From an uncultured Clostridiaceae bacterium (GTDB taxonomy: Bacteria; Bacillota; Clostridia; TANB77; CAG-508), in NCBI GenBank assembly GCA_930990125.1, contig CAKNOI010000016.1:1-34452 (forward strand): 34,452 nucleotides of DNA, given 5' to 3'. The notes under the pieces are model-generated. The model ran no database searches. It was not told where the DNA came from and worked only from the letters and a program-made list of their open reading frames with translations. Positions 6,738-15,389 of the stretch are shown here, piece after piece (positions within the stretch are counted from its first letter, which is position 1; each line of letters starts with the position of its first letter). The translations under genes and the position numbers were made by a program.

Positions 6738-9116
6738 ATGGATGATAAAGAACTTATTACATTAGAATATGTTAAAATTATAGAAAATTTGGCTAGTTTT
6801 GCTTGTACTTATTTAGGGAAAGAGCTTTGTTTAGCGTTAAAGCCTAGCAATAACAAGGAGGAAGTCCAAAGAGAACTTGCTATTACTACGGAAATGACAG
6901 AGCTTTTTACGCATATAGGAAATGCTCCTATTGCCGAAATTGCTCCTATTATGCTTTCTTTAAAGAAATTGGAGAGTAATTTAACTCTTTCTGCGAAAGA
7001 GTTATTGGATATTTCTGCTATTTTAAAACTTGCTAGAATATTAAAAACCTATTTCTTTTATGAAGAAGACGAAAAAATGCAAACTACTTTTCCTTATCTT
7101 TACCCGTATTTTTCTTCTTTGTACACCAACCAAGGCATAGAACATCGCATTTTTGTTAGTATTTTAGATGAAGATACCATTTCGGATGATGCTTCTCCTG
7201 CTTTAAAGGCAATTCGTAACAATATTAGGAAAGCGGAAACAGAGATTAAAGAAAAGCTAAGTGGTATGATTCATTCTGCAAGTTTTTCTAAGTATTTGCA
7301 AGAACCGGTTGTTACCATTCGTAGTGACCGTTTTGTTCTTCCGGTAAAAGAAGAGTACCGCTCTATGGTAAAGGGATTTATTCATGATATGTCTGCTAGT
7401 GGTTCTACAGTATTTATGGAGCCTACTTCTGTTTTTGAGTTAAATAATAAAATTGCAAGTTTAAAAGTAGAAGAAAATATAGAAATAGGAAAAATTTTAG
7501 AAGAATTATCCCTTTTATTTGTTCCTATTTTAGCAGAAATAAAGCAAAATGTTGAGACCATTGGAAAATTAGACCTATATTCTGCCAAAGCCTTATATGC
7601 AAAAGAATTGCAAGCAACAAGCCCTACACTTTCTGCCACCAAAAAAATTGTACTTAAAAAAGCAAGACATCCTTTGCTTGCCAAAGATACGGTTGTTCCT
7701 ATTGATATTGCACTTGGAAAAGATTATCGCTGTTTGGTAATTACCGGTCCTAACACTGGTGGTAAAACAGTTACCCTAAAAACCGTTGGTCTTCTTTGCT
7801 TAATGGCTTGCGCAGGATTACATATTCCTGCAAACGAAGGAAGTAGTATTTATGTGTTCGACCATATTTATGCCGATATTGGGGATGAACAAAGCATTGA
7901 AGCATCCCTTAGTACCTTTTCTTCCCATATGGTCAATATTTCAAGTATTGTAAAGGAAGCTACCTCAAACAGCCTTGTATTATTAGATGAACTAGGTTCT
8001 GGTACAGACCCACAAGAAGGAAGTAGTCTTGCTATTAGCATTTTAGACTATTTGTTTCAAAAAGGAGCCTTACTTCTTGCTACTACCCATTATCCAGAAA
8101 TGAAACACTATGCACTTGTTACCAAAGGCTTTGAAAATGCAAGCTGTGAATTTGATGTAGAAAAACTAAAACCTACTTATAAATTACTTATTGGAATTCC
8201 TGGTAAAAGCAATGCTTTTGCTATTAGTAAGAGATTAGGGTTATTAAATGAAATTTTAGAAAATGCCAAACAATATTTAACACCAGATTCTATTTCTATA
8301 GAAGAACTGCTAAAAGAAATTTATGATAATAAATTAAAAATAGAAAAAGAAAAGGAAGAAATAGAAAAAAATAAAATACAAATTGAAAATTTACGTAAAT
8401 CATTAGAAAAAGAAGATGCTAGAGTAAAAGAAAAGGAGCAGGCTATTTTAGAAAAGGCCAAAGAACAAGCAAGAGATATGTTACAGTCTGCTAAAAAAAC
8501 GGTAGCAGAATCTATTAAAGAATTAAACTCTATTACTATAGATTCAGAGGCTTCTAAAAAAGCAAATCAGATTCGAAACACACTAAATGAAAGTATGAAA
8601 AACATACACCCACAAGTTACCTCTTCTGCCTCTTATGTAACTTCTTTAACCAAACAAGAAATACAAGTAGGAATGATGGTTTCTATTCCTCATTTAAAAC
8701 AAACGGGAACCATTCTTTCTCTTCCTAATAAAGAGGAACAAGTAACTGTGCAAATAGAAAATATGAAAATGCAACTACCTTTGCAGTCACTTACTAAATT
8801 GGATAAACCAATGAAAAAAGAAAGCACTTCTACTTCTGTTAAGGCAAATTCTTCTTTTTTAAAATCCAAAACAGCAACTTCTGAAATTAACGTTATTGGA
8901 CTTACTGTAGAAGAAGCCACCTTGGTAGTAGATAAATTTTTAGACGATGCGGCACTTTCTCATCTAAGTACAGTACGCATTGTACACGGAAAAGGAACCG
9001 GCGCTTTAAGAACTGGAATACATCAGTTTTTAAAAAGACATCCTCATGTAGCCTCCTACCGCATTGGTAGTTTTGGCGAAGGAGAAATGGGTGTAACTAT
9101 TGTAGAAATCAAATAA
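6738..9116 (+). CDS. mutS2: endonuclease MutS2
   Basis: A 792-residue MutS-family ATPase lacking the mismatch-recognition domain; family members act on recombination intermediates and on collided ribosomes. The core and clamp fill the N-terminal third. The ATPase has Walker A GPNTGGKT (337-344), Walker B LVLLDELGSGTDP and the TTHYPEMK switch. A long charged coiled coil (about 515-620) leads to a KOW-like segment and a C-terminal Smr domain (about 713-792) with HGKGTGALR (750-758). The Smr LDLR motif reads INVIG (717-721), so its usual Asp is Asn; this may be a clostridial variant or reduced nuclease activity. The start ATG is 8 bases after AAAGG; the frame opens three codons earlier at a GTG overlapping that site. 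Confidence 0.95.
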   Translation: MDDKELITLEYVKIIENLASFACTYLGKELCLALKPSNNKEEVQRELAITTEMTELFTHIGNAPIAEIAPIMLSLKKLESNLTLSAKELLDISAILKLARILKTYFFYEEDEKMQTTFPYLYPYFSSLYTNQGIEHRIFVSILDEDTISDDASPALKAIRNNIRKAETEIKEKLSGMIHSASFSKYLQEPVVTIRSDRFVLPVKEEYRSMVKGFIHDMSASGSTVFMEPTSVFELNNKIASLKVEENIEIGKILEELSLLFVPILAEIKQNVETIGKLDLYSAKALYAKELQATSPTLSATKKIVLKKARHPLLAKDTVVPIDIALGKDYRCLVITGPNTGGKTVTLKTVGLLCLMACAGLHIPANEGSSIYVFDHIYADIGDEQSIEASLSTFSSHMVNISSIVKEATSNSLVLLDELGSGTDPQEGSSLAISILDYLFQKGALLLATTHYPEMKHYALVTKGFENASCEFDVEKLKPTYKLLIGIPGKSNAFAISKRLGLLNEILENAKQYLTPDSISIEELLKEIYDNKLKIEKEKEEIEKNKIQIENLRKSLEKEDARVKEKEQAILEKAKEQARDMLQSAKKTVAESIKELNSITIDSEASKKANQIRNTLNESMKNIHPQVTSSASYVTSLTKQEIQVGMMVSIPHLKQTGTILSLPNKEEQVTVQIENMKMQLPLQSLTKLDKPMKKESTSTSVKANSSFLKSKTATSEINVIGLTVEEATLVVDKFLDDAALSHLSTVRIVHGKGTGALRTGIHQFLKRHPHVASYRIGSFGEGEMGVTIVEIK

Positions 9117-9117
9117 A

Positions 9118-9161
9118 GGCTGTACCAATTGTAAAAACAATTGTGTACCTATGGTACAGCC
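9118..9161 (+). terminator. inverted repeat after mutS2, possible terminator or processing hairpin
   Basis: Outer arms GGCTGTACCA (9118-9127) and TGGTACAGCC (9152-9161) pair perfectly, and inside them AATTGT and ACAATT form a second stem. It starts two bases after the mutS2 stop. The following T-run is interrupted (CACCACTTTTATTT), and the tRNA-Leu gene begins 13 bases later with no clear promoter, so some read-through from mutS2 seems likely. Confidence 0.5.
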
Positions 9162-9174
9162 ACCACTTTTATTT

Positions 9175-9256
9175 GTCGATGTGGCGGAATGGCAGACGCG
9201 CAAGATTCAGGATCTTGTGGGAAACCGTGTGGGTTCGACTCCCATCATCGACACCA
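9175..9256 (+). tRNA. tRNA-Leu (anticodon CAG)
   Basis: Cloverleaf read by eye: acceptor GTCGATG/CATCGAC fully paired, anticodon stem CAAGA/TCTTG with loop TTCAGGA (CAG, reads CUG), a long class II variable region, T arm GTGGG-TTCGACT-CCCAT, discriminator A and encoded CCA. No promoter of its own is visible. Confidence 0.95.
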
Positions 9257-9283
9257 ATTATTTTAATAAAGGAGGAATTAGCT

Positions 9284-9667
9284 ATGGCCATTGATATAAT
9301 GTACGAAAGTATGGATTTTTATCAAAAATATAAATTAGGAATAAATTTAATAGAATATACATATGTAATTTTGGAATTAGTACTTCTTTCTTTAATTCTA
9401 GTAATACCAATTATCATTATTTATAAAAAAGTAAAGCTAAAAAATAAGCCCAATGACAATAGTAACTATGTTATTAAAACTCTGAAATCAGCAGAATTTT
9501 TATTTGTCTTTCTTCTCTTTCTTTGTTACATAATTGACAACGTTTTAAATAATTATGCGCCATCTCTGCCATATCCTGATAGCTTATATCCTGATATTTT
9601 CATTATCTTAATTTCATTTGTAACTATTGGAGTAGTATTGTATAAACTGTTAAAAAAACAACACTAA
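9284..9667 (+). CDS. small membrane protein with three transmembrane helices
   Basis: A 127-residue protein I do not recognise. Hydrophobic segments at about 22-45, 65-85 and 98-120 predict three membrane helices joined by a basic loop (KKVKLKNKPN). There is no signal peptide of the cleaved type. The open frame runs back through the tRNA-Leu gene, but the ATG at 9284 is the start because AAAGGAGG lies 8 bases before it. It lies 27 bases after the tRNA CCA end, so it is probably cotranscribed with, and released by processing of, tRNA-Leu, and it has its own terminator at 9688-9732. Function unknown. Confidence 0.7.
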   Translation: MAIDIMYESMDFYQKYKLGINLIEYTYVILELVLLSLILVIPIIIIYKKVKLKNKPNDNSNYVIKTLKSAEFLFVFLLFLCYIIDNVLNNYAPSLPYPDSLYPDIFIILISFVTIGVVLYKLLKKQH

Positions 9668-9687
9668 TTTTTATAAAATAAAAAAAT

Positions 9688-9732
9688 AAGAGATACTTAT
9701 AATAGAATAAAGAGTATCTCTTTTGATTTTTT
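9688..9732 (+). terminator. terminator of the small membrane protein gene
   Basis: AAGAGATACT (9688-9697) pairs with AGTATCTCTT (9713-9722), followed by TTTTGATTTTTT. Confidence 0.85.
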
Positions 9733-9790
9733 ACAATATATGACTGGGTTCTAATTAGTATAACACCTATTATATAATTGTCACCCTAAC

Positions 9791-10579
9791 CTATTCTTCT
9801 TCTGTACTTCCTGCTAAGGTATTTGGGTCAATTCCGTAGGTTTCGTAAAACCATTCGGAATAATTAAATGCTTTATGTGTTTCTGGAAGTCCATAGTCTA
9901 CTCCAAAAGTTTCTACTGTCATGCTTTCTATTACAGGTGGATTTACTGGTTTGTCTAATCCTTCTTCTGCTGTTTCGTCTCTTGTTACTACTTCTACATT
10001 AGAGATAGCATCTACTACTTCCATTCCTTCTATTACTTTACCAAATGCTGCATACAGACCATCTAAAGAGGTTTGTTCTGCTGTGGTAATAAAGAATTGG
10101 GAACCTGCTGAATTGTATCCTTCCTCTGTTAAACCAATACTACTATAATCTGCTCTTGCCATAGAGATAACTCCTCTTTCGTGATGGATGGTATTGTTTA
10201 CTTTGTTTGCAATAAATTCTCCATTAATAGAATATGCGGTATCATCTCCGTCATCTTTTAAATCTTTTAGGGTTGGAGAACCTGTTCCGTCTCCATTTTT
10301 ATCTCCTCCTTGTATCATAAAATCTGGTATGGTACGATGGAAGGTTAATCCATTATAAAATCCTCTTTGAATTAAGGCAATAAAGTTAGCAACCGTGTTT
10401 GGTGCTTGTTCTGGGTATAACTCTATTTTAACCGTTCCCATATCTTTTACATTCATGGTAACAATTGGATTTTTTACTTCCATGGTAGCATTTTGGTAAA
10501 TACCATATATTACATAGCCAATTGCTCCTAGTAAAATAATACATAATAAAATCATGATAATAAGTTTTGTTTTTTTCAT
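9791..10579 (-). CDS. membrane-anchored or secreted cyclophilin-type peptidyl-prolyl isomerase
   Basis: A 262-residue cyclophilin (EC 5.2.1.8) that speeds cis-trans isomerisation of proline bonds, placed outside the membrane by an N-terminal hydrophobic helix (about 6-28) without a lipobox. The cyclophilin domain starts near residue 38 and shows GTVKIELYPEQAPNTVANF, FHRTIPDFMIQGGD (active-site R and Q), MAR and GSQFFITT segments. It carries insertions typical of bacterial secreted forms and an acidic tail. The start is set by AGAGGAAGAAGAAA upstream. It follows the disA operon on the same strand, but a promoter at 10613-10641 suggests independent expression. Likely role: folding of exported proteins. 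Confidence 0.9.
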   Translation of the reverse strand: MKKTKLIIMILLCIILLGAIGYVIYGIYQNATMEVKNPIVTMNVKDMGTVKIELYPEQAPNTVANFIALIQRGFYNGLTFHRTIPDFMIQGGDKNGDGTGSPTLKDLKDDGDDTAYSINGEFIANKVNNTIHHERGVISMARADYSSIGLTEEGYNSAGSQFFITTAEQTSLDGLYAAFGKVIEGMEVVDAISNVEVVTRDETAEEGLDKPVNPPVIESMTVETFGVDYGLPETHKAFNYSEWFYETYGIDPNTLAGSTEEE

Positions 10580-10612
10580 TTTCTTCTTCCTCTCTTTTTA
10601 TTTGCTTGTTTT

Positions 10613-10641
10613 AGTTTATACTTTATTTTTGTGTTTGTCAA
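10613..10641 (-). promoter_or_regulatory. promoter of the cyclophilin gene
   Basis: Minus strand: TTGACA (10636-10641), 17-base spacer, TAAACT (10613-10618); an overlapping TATAAA gives a 15-base spacer. Confidence 0.5.
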
Positions 10642-10653
10642 CAGAAACTATTA

Positions 10654-11835
10654 CTATGGCGCTAATGTATATGGATTTTCTTCGCTTCCATCGCCAGATG
10701 TTATTTTGACTCCAGATTTCAGAAGTAATACAGGACGTAAACCGGCACTTACCTTATATAAAGTAGTTGCTACATCACCGCTAAATATATCGCATAAGTA
10801 TCGGTAGTGTAATTGATGGTTTACATCCACACAACGTACAGCAAAACCATTATAACTACCTAAATCATTTACAAATCTTGAAGCCAAAAAGTATTGTTTA
10901 CCTATATTATATATAACTAGGTTATTCATCTGATTCCAATCTTCTACATAGTTATTGTCTGCACTCTTGAACATATTATTAACCCCTTCAATAGAACTAC
11001 TATTATATATACCTGCTCCATCAAAACTTGGATTATTGGGTACACTTCCTACACATCTTGCCTCTTCTGCTATTCCATCATTTTTCTTTCTATACTTCTC
11101 TGCTTCTTGATTTAATGTAGCTATTACACTATTATAAGTATCTTTACATTTATTAAAAGCATCATCATTATAATCTGTACTTGGTACATCCTCTCCCAAT
11201 GACACATCTTCCACCGTATCTGCCGTTATTATCTGAATCCCATAACTACTATATTTTGCGTTTTCCGGTCCATATAGTACAATACACTTCTGTTTCGTGC
11301 CATTTGCATCTTCATACCAAACATAGTCGCCTTCTTTTAGGGTACTTTCTATTGTTGCTATTTCTTGTACGTTATACGACTCGCTTGGGAAGTCTTCTAG
11401 TTTGTAGCACATTTTCCCTGCGTCTTCTATTCCATTTACGGAAATAACTTCTCTTGTTTTTAGATTAATTAATACCGATTGATTTACGTTTTCAATACCC
11501 ATTTGTTGTAAGTCACTTACTCGGTAATACTTAAAATCTATTATCTCTTCTGCTGTTTTTCCTTGTAAGGGTCCTTTTACTAGCTTAGTCATTGTTTCTG
11601 TGTCTAGTCTTGATACTTCTATTCCTATAGCATCATAGGAAGTATCGCCTTGCTTTTGTTTTTCTACAATAACATTTACTTCCGATTGTACTATTTTTAG
11701 TTCTTGTATAAATGCCATTACTTTATTGGAGTCTATAATACTTCTTCCAGAAGAAATAGCGGTTCCTGCTAGGATAGACATTACTAATACCGTAATTACT
11801 AATGCTACTAAGGTAATTCCTTTTTCTTGTTTCAT
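10654..11835 (-). CDS. type IV pilin-like protein (prepilin N-terminus)
   Basis: A 393-residue surface protein with a class III (prepilin) leader: short basic start MKQEKG, cleavage after G6, then a hydrophobic helix ITLVALVITVLVMSIL. The Glu normally at position 5 of mature pilins is absent (Ala in ITLVA). After an amphipathic stretch (about 30-60) comes a large extracellular domain ending in LRPVLLLKSGVKITSGDG and ENPYTL, a C-terminus I associate with many clostridial surface proteins. Prepilin peptidase or pilus assembly genes are not in the window. It starts 22 bases after disA with GAAGGG upstream and no promoter, so it is the last gene of the murB-to-disA string. A minor pseudopilin or surface adhesin is possible. 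Confidence 0.7.
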   Translation of the reverse strand: MKQEKGITLVALVITVLVMSILAGTAISSGRSIIDSNKVMAFIQELKIVQSEVNVIVEKQKQGDTSYDAIGIEVSRLDTETMTKLVKGPLQGKTAEEIIDFKYYRVSDLQQMGIENVNQSVLINLKTREVISVNGIEDAGKMCYKLEDFPSESYNVQEIATIESTLKEGDYVWYEDANGTKQKCIVLYGPENAKYSSYGIQIITADTVEDVSLGEDVPSTDYNDDAFNKCKDTYNSVIATLNQEAEKYRKKNDGIAEEARCVGSVPNNPSFDGAGIYNSSSIEGVNNMFKSADNNYVEDWNQMNNLVIYNIGKQYFLASRFVNDLGSYNGFAVRCVDVNHQLHYRYLCDIFSGDVATTLYKVSAGLRPVLLLKSGVKITSGDGSEENPYTLAP

Positions 11836-11857
11836 TTTTTACCCTTCTTTCTTTTGT

Positions 11858-12934
11858 TTATAACATAACATTATCAAATACAAACTGTTCTTGCATTCTA
11901 TGTAGAGATTGTTTAATATTTCTCGCTCTTACTTCTCCTATTCCTTCTACTTCATCTAATGCTGGTAAATCGGCTGCCAAAATGTGTTGGAAGGAACGGA
12001 AGGATTTTACTAAATTATCTACAATATTGCTTGGCATTCTTGGTATTCTGTTTAAAATACGATAGCCTTTTGGATAAACGGCTACTTCGTCGTAATTGTC
12101 AAAAATATCATAACCTAATAATTTTACAATTAGTTGTGGTTTCATAAAATCATCTTGAGAGGAATTACGAATTTCTTCTAATACTCTTTCACACGTTCTT
12201 TTTTTGCCTGGTGCAATGTAGTCTTTTATAATAAGTAGCTCTTCTTTTTCTAGTCCTCCTACCAATTCTTCTAACTGCATTTCTACTAATCTTCCCTCTT
12301 CACCTAGTTCGTATATTTCCTTTTGTACTTCTTCTACAATTTTCATTACCATTTCTGCTCTTTGTATTGCTGTTACCACATTTTCCAGGGTAACAATGTC
12401 ATTAAATTCGTATTCGGTAAGCAAACTAAGCTTTCTATCAAATACTTTTTTATATTTTTCTACCGTTTGTAGTGCTTGGTTTGCCTTGGTAATGACACGA
12501 GCGGTATCTTCTAAAACATAACGATAATTTCCTTTAAAAATAGTAATTATATTTCTCCTTTGCGAAATACTTATCACCAGTTCTCCTGTTTGTTTTGCTG
12601 TACGCTCTGCTGTTCTATGTCTTGTACCTGTTTCGTTGGTAGAAATGTCAGAAGAAGGTATTAATTGTGCGTTTGCGTACAATATCTTTTTTAGGTCACT
12701 ACTTAAAATAATGGCTCCATCCATTTTGGCTAATTCATACAATCTAGATGGTGTATAATCTTGGTTAATTCCAAAACCGCCATCTACAATTTCTAATACT
12801 TCTTTGGAATCTCCAATAACAATAAGACCTCCTGTTTTTGCTTTTAAAATATTATCTAGTCCATCACGAATAGGGGTTCCTGGTGCTATCATTTTTAAAA
12901 TATCACTAATAAATTCGTCTTTCTTCCCAGTCAA
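11858..12934 (-). CDS. disA: DNA integrity scanning protein / diadenylate cyclase
   Basis: A 358-residue octameric c-di-AMP synthase (2 ATP to c-di-AMP), a DNA-binding checkpoint protein in Bacillus. The N-terminal DAC domain shows the DGA motif (72-74) and RHR (105-107), both needed for cyclase activity. A helical linker and a C-terminal helix-hairpin-helix (DEVEGIGEVRARNI, about 325-345) follow. The start is a TTG at 12934: an in-frame TGA lies only three codons upstream, and the protein then aligns with DisA from its usual N-terminus. The ribosome binding site is weak (GAAGTGAG). It lies 27 bases behind radA, matching the known functional link, since RadA controls DisA in Bacillus. Confidence 0.97.
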   Translation of the reverse strand: MTGKKDEFISDILKMIAPGTPIRDGLDNILKAKTGGLIVIGDSKEVLEIVDGGFGINQDYTPSRLYELAKMDGAIILSSDLKKILYANAQLIPSSDISTNETGTRHRTAERTAKQTGELVISISQRRNIITIFKGNYRYVLEDTARVITKANQALQTVEKYKKVFDRKLSLLTEYEFNDIVTLENVVTAIQRAEMVMKIVEEVQKEIYELGEEGRLVEMQLEELVGGLEKEELLIIKDYIAPGKKRTCERVLEEIRNSSQDDFMKPQLIVKLLGYDIFDNYDEVAVYPKGYRILNRIPRMPSNIVDNLVKSFRSFQHILAADLPALDEVEGIGEVRARNIKQSLHRMQEQFVFDNVML

Positions 12935-12961
12935 CTTTTCTCACTTCACTTTCTAAAAAGT

Positions 12962-14317
12962 CTATAGTCCTGCTCGCTTGATTGCCTCTCCTATATTTCT
13001 TACGCCTATTATATCTAATTTATAATTATCTTTCAATAGTTTTTTATTACTCTCTGGTATCATACAAGTTTTAAACCCTAATTTTTCCGCTTCTTTTAAC
13101 CTTTTTTCTATCAAATTAACACTTCTTACTTCTCCGGTAAGCCCTACTTCTCCTATGGCTACAAAATCGGTTGGTATTGGTTTATTTTTAAAGCTAGAAG
13201 CAGCTGCAAGTAAGATTCCTAAATCCACAGCCGGTTCTACAATACGTATTCCGCTTACTACATTTAAGTACACATCTTGATTTCCTAGTAACATTCCTAC
13301 CTTTTTTTCTAAAACCGCAATAAGGAGTGTAAGACGGTTAAAATCGATACCATTTGCTGTTCTCCTTGGCATTCCAAAAATACTTGGAGTAACTAAAGCT
13401 TGTAATTCTATTAATAGTGGTCTTGTTCCTTCCATGCTTGCCACAATAACAGAACCAGAAGGATTGTCTTCTCTTTCTGAAATAAGCACAGAAGATGGGT
13501 TGGTAATTTCCACCATGCCTTCGTTTTGCATTTCAAACATGCCTATTTCATTAGTAGAACCAAAACGATTTTTCACACTTCTTAAAATACGATAAGAAAA
13601 ATAGCGTTCTCCTTCTAAATATAATACCGTATCTACCATGTGTTCTAATACTCTAGGTCCTGCAATGTTACCATCTTTCGTTACATGTCCAATTAAAATA
13701 GTGGTTACTTCTTTTTGCTTACATGCTTTCATGATTCTTGCAGTAACCGCTCTTACTTGGCTTACACTACCGGCAGCAGAAGTAATTTCTTCGCTATACA
13801 TGGTCTGGATAGAATCCATAATAACCAGTTTTGGGTTTACCTCTGTAATGGCGTTTTCTATAACATCCATATCGGTTTCTCCTAAAAATAGGATGTCCTC
13901 ATTTGTTACTCCTAATCTATCGGCACGCAATTTTATTTGTTCTGCAGATTCCTCTCCAGAAACATATAGCACTTTTCCTTCTCCTTGTATTTTGTTGCAA
14001 ATTTGCAAAATAAGAGTAGATTTACCAATACCCGGCTCTCCTCCTACTAGTACCAAAGAACCTTTGACTAGTCCTCCTCCTAGTACTCTGTCTAATTCTC
14101 CAAATCCAGTTGCTAATCGTTTTGCTTCTTTCCCTTGAAACGATGTTAATGCTTTAGGAGTAGCAGATACCTTCTTTTTTTCCCCGGCTTCTGTAATAAT
14201 GTTTTGTTTTTCCTCATAAAAAGAATTCCACTCTCCACAACCCGGACATTTTCCTAGCCATTTGGCAGATTCATATCCACAACTGCTACATACAAAAATT
14301 GTTTTTGGTTTTGCCAT
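12962..14317 (-). CDS. radA: DNA repair protein RadA
   Basis: A 451-residue RecA-like branch-migration helicase for recombination intermediates. It has an N-terminal zinc finger (C10, C13, C24, C27), Walker A GGEPGIGKST (92-101), the family signature KNRFG (249-253) and a C-terminal Lon-protease-like domain (about 285-451). Length is normal. The ATG follows AAGGAG. It sits between holA and disA with gaps of 15 and 27 bases, so it is cotranscribed with both. No anomalies seen. Confidence 0.97.
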   Translation of the reverse strand: MAKPKTIFVCSSCGYESAKWLGKCPGCGEWNSFYEEKQNIITEAGEKKKVSATPKALTSFQGKEAKRLATGFGELDRVLGGGLVKGSLVLVGGEPGIGKSTLILQICNKIQGEGKVLYVSGEESAEQIKLRADRLGVTNEDILFLGETDMDVIENAITEVNPKLVIMDSIQTMYSEEITSAAGSVSQVRAVTARIMKACKQKEVTTILIGHVTKDGNIAGPRVLEHMVDTVLYLEGERYFSYRILRSVKNRFGSTNEIGMFEMQNEGMVEITNPSSVLISEREDNPSGSVIVASMEGTRPLLIELQALVTPSIFGMPRRTANGIDFNRLTLLIAVLEKKVGMLLGNQDVYLNVVSGIRIVEPAVDLGILLAAASSFKNKPIPTDFVAIGEVGLTGEVRSVNLIEKRLKEAEKLGFKTCMIPESNKKLLKDNYKLDIIGVRNIGEAIKRAGL

Positions 14318-14332
14318 GTGTTTTTCTCCTTT

Positions 14333-14641
14333 TTAAGAACAATATAAACAAAGAATTGCTTCTAACCCAATTTCTTCGTCTATGCTTCCTGTTTTATAGC
14401 CAACATCTAATTTAGCCAATTCTTCTAAGATATTTCTTAATTCTTTTTCTTTAAAGTAACCTGCTTGTGTTTTATATTTTCCTATTAAAAAGGTTTGGTT
14501 TGGTTTTAAATTTAATACACTTGCTACATCCTTTTTTTCCTGCAATGCTAATTTTACGAAAAATAGCTTTTTAAAATGATTATATAAGGTAATAATAATT
14601 TTAGGAATTGGCTCTTTCTGGTATATTAATTGTTGTAACAC
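14333..14641 (-). CDS. holA: DNA polymerase III delta subunit, C-terminal part (frameshifted)
   Basis: Carries the C-terminal third of HolA, the subunit that opens the sliding clamp as part of the clamp loader. The frame is open from about 14650 (AISVLQQLIY) to the stop at 14333, about 105 residues, and covers the helical collar domain (IIITLYNHFKKLFFVKLAL). The nominal GTG start at 14641 has no ribosome binding site and falls inside a conserved helix, so this is not an independent gene. Joined to the upstream part it gives about 343 residues, the normal HolA length. Either the sequence carries a one-base error or the gene is broken in this strain. Confidence 0.75.
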   Translation of the reverse strand: MLQQLIYQKEPIPKIIITLYNHFKKLFFVKLALQEKKDVASVLNLKPNQTFLIGKYKTQAGYFKEKELRNILEELAKLDVGYKTGSIDEEIGLEAILCLYCS

Positions 14642-15365
14642 CGAAATTGCCTTTCCGAGTGTCCTTTTTTCCTAGGGCATCGGTTACATCAAAAATAACG
14701 GCTTCTATTTTTTTATTGCATAAGGTATCTATATCTATTTTCTGTATCGTACCATTTTTTCCTGCATATTCGATTACTTTTCTTAATTCGTTTATCATTT
14801 CTTGCATATTGGTACCACAGTTTTCTAAAAAATAGCGTAAAGTGCTATCATCTGCTGTTACCCCATAGGCTTTACAAATTCCTTTTATTCTAGTCAAAAT
14901 AGCTGGCAACTTTTGTTCTTCAAAAGGACAAATGGTTGCATTCATTTTTTCTAATTGTTTGTACAAACTGTTTTTTTCTATTTCTTCTTCTACCCAAACC
15001 AGTACATTATACGATAACACCATTTCTTGCTCATTTTGCAAATACTTTATTAATTTTTCTCTAGCATCTGCTAATGCAGGATTTTTTCTTTTTCCTTCTT
15101 TTTTTAATAATCCTGTATTTTTTATCACAATCATTTTTTTAGCATATCCAAAGGCAGGTGTTTCTAAATTTGGAATTAACTCTGCTATTGTATTTTCTTC
15201 TATTACAATATAGTTAATACCTGGAACCACTTCTCCAAATGCTTTTTTTATCTTTTTAAAGCAACTTTCTAATAAAAACTTTTCTTCTCCATATAGCACA
15301 TAACAATTATGAAGAATTCCTTGTTTTAGTTCTTTTTCTAATGCTTCTATGGTAATTGTTGGCAT
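14601..15365 (-). CDS. holA: DNA polymerase III delta subunit, N-terminal part (frameshifted)
   Basis: Residues 1 to about 238 are the ATPase-like domains I and II of HolA (YVLYGEEKFLLE near the start, NPAL and LVWVEEE further on, NMQEMINELRKVIEYAG). The Walker A site is degenerate, as is normal for delta. After K238 (codon 14652-14654) the frame diverges: the last 16 residues are unlike HolA, and the true continuation is in the +1 frame. One extra base, either in the run of six A (14665-14670) or in the GG at 14650-14651, explains it. The ATG follows AAGGAGG. It lies between ruvC and radA. HolA is normally essential, so a sequencing or assembly error is the simplest account. Confidence 0.85.
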   Translation of the reverse strand: MPTITIEALEKELKQGILHNCYVLYGEEKFLLESCFKKIKKAFGEVVPGINYIVIEENTIAELIPNLETPAFGYAKKMIVIKNTGLLKKEGKRKNPALADAREKLIKYLQNEQEMVLSYNVLVWVEEEIEKNSLYKQLEKMNATICPFEEQKLPAILTRIKGICKAYGVTADDSTLRYFLENCGTNMQEMINELRKVIEYAGKNGTIQKIDIDTLCNKKIEAVIFDVTDALGKKDTRKGNFGVTTINIPERANS

Positions 15366-15389
15366 TTGGCGACCTCCTTTTTTGGTTTT

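Noticed and set aside
9143-9283. N-terminal extension of the small membrane protein gene
   Set aside because: It would translate through tRNA-Leu; the AAAGGAGG site fixes the start at 9284.
14660-14676. A_AAA_AAG slippery heptamer in holA as programmed -1 frameshifting
   Set aside because: A -1 shift leads to a stop within about a dozen codons; the HolA continuation needs the +1 frame, so the heptamer does not explain it.
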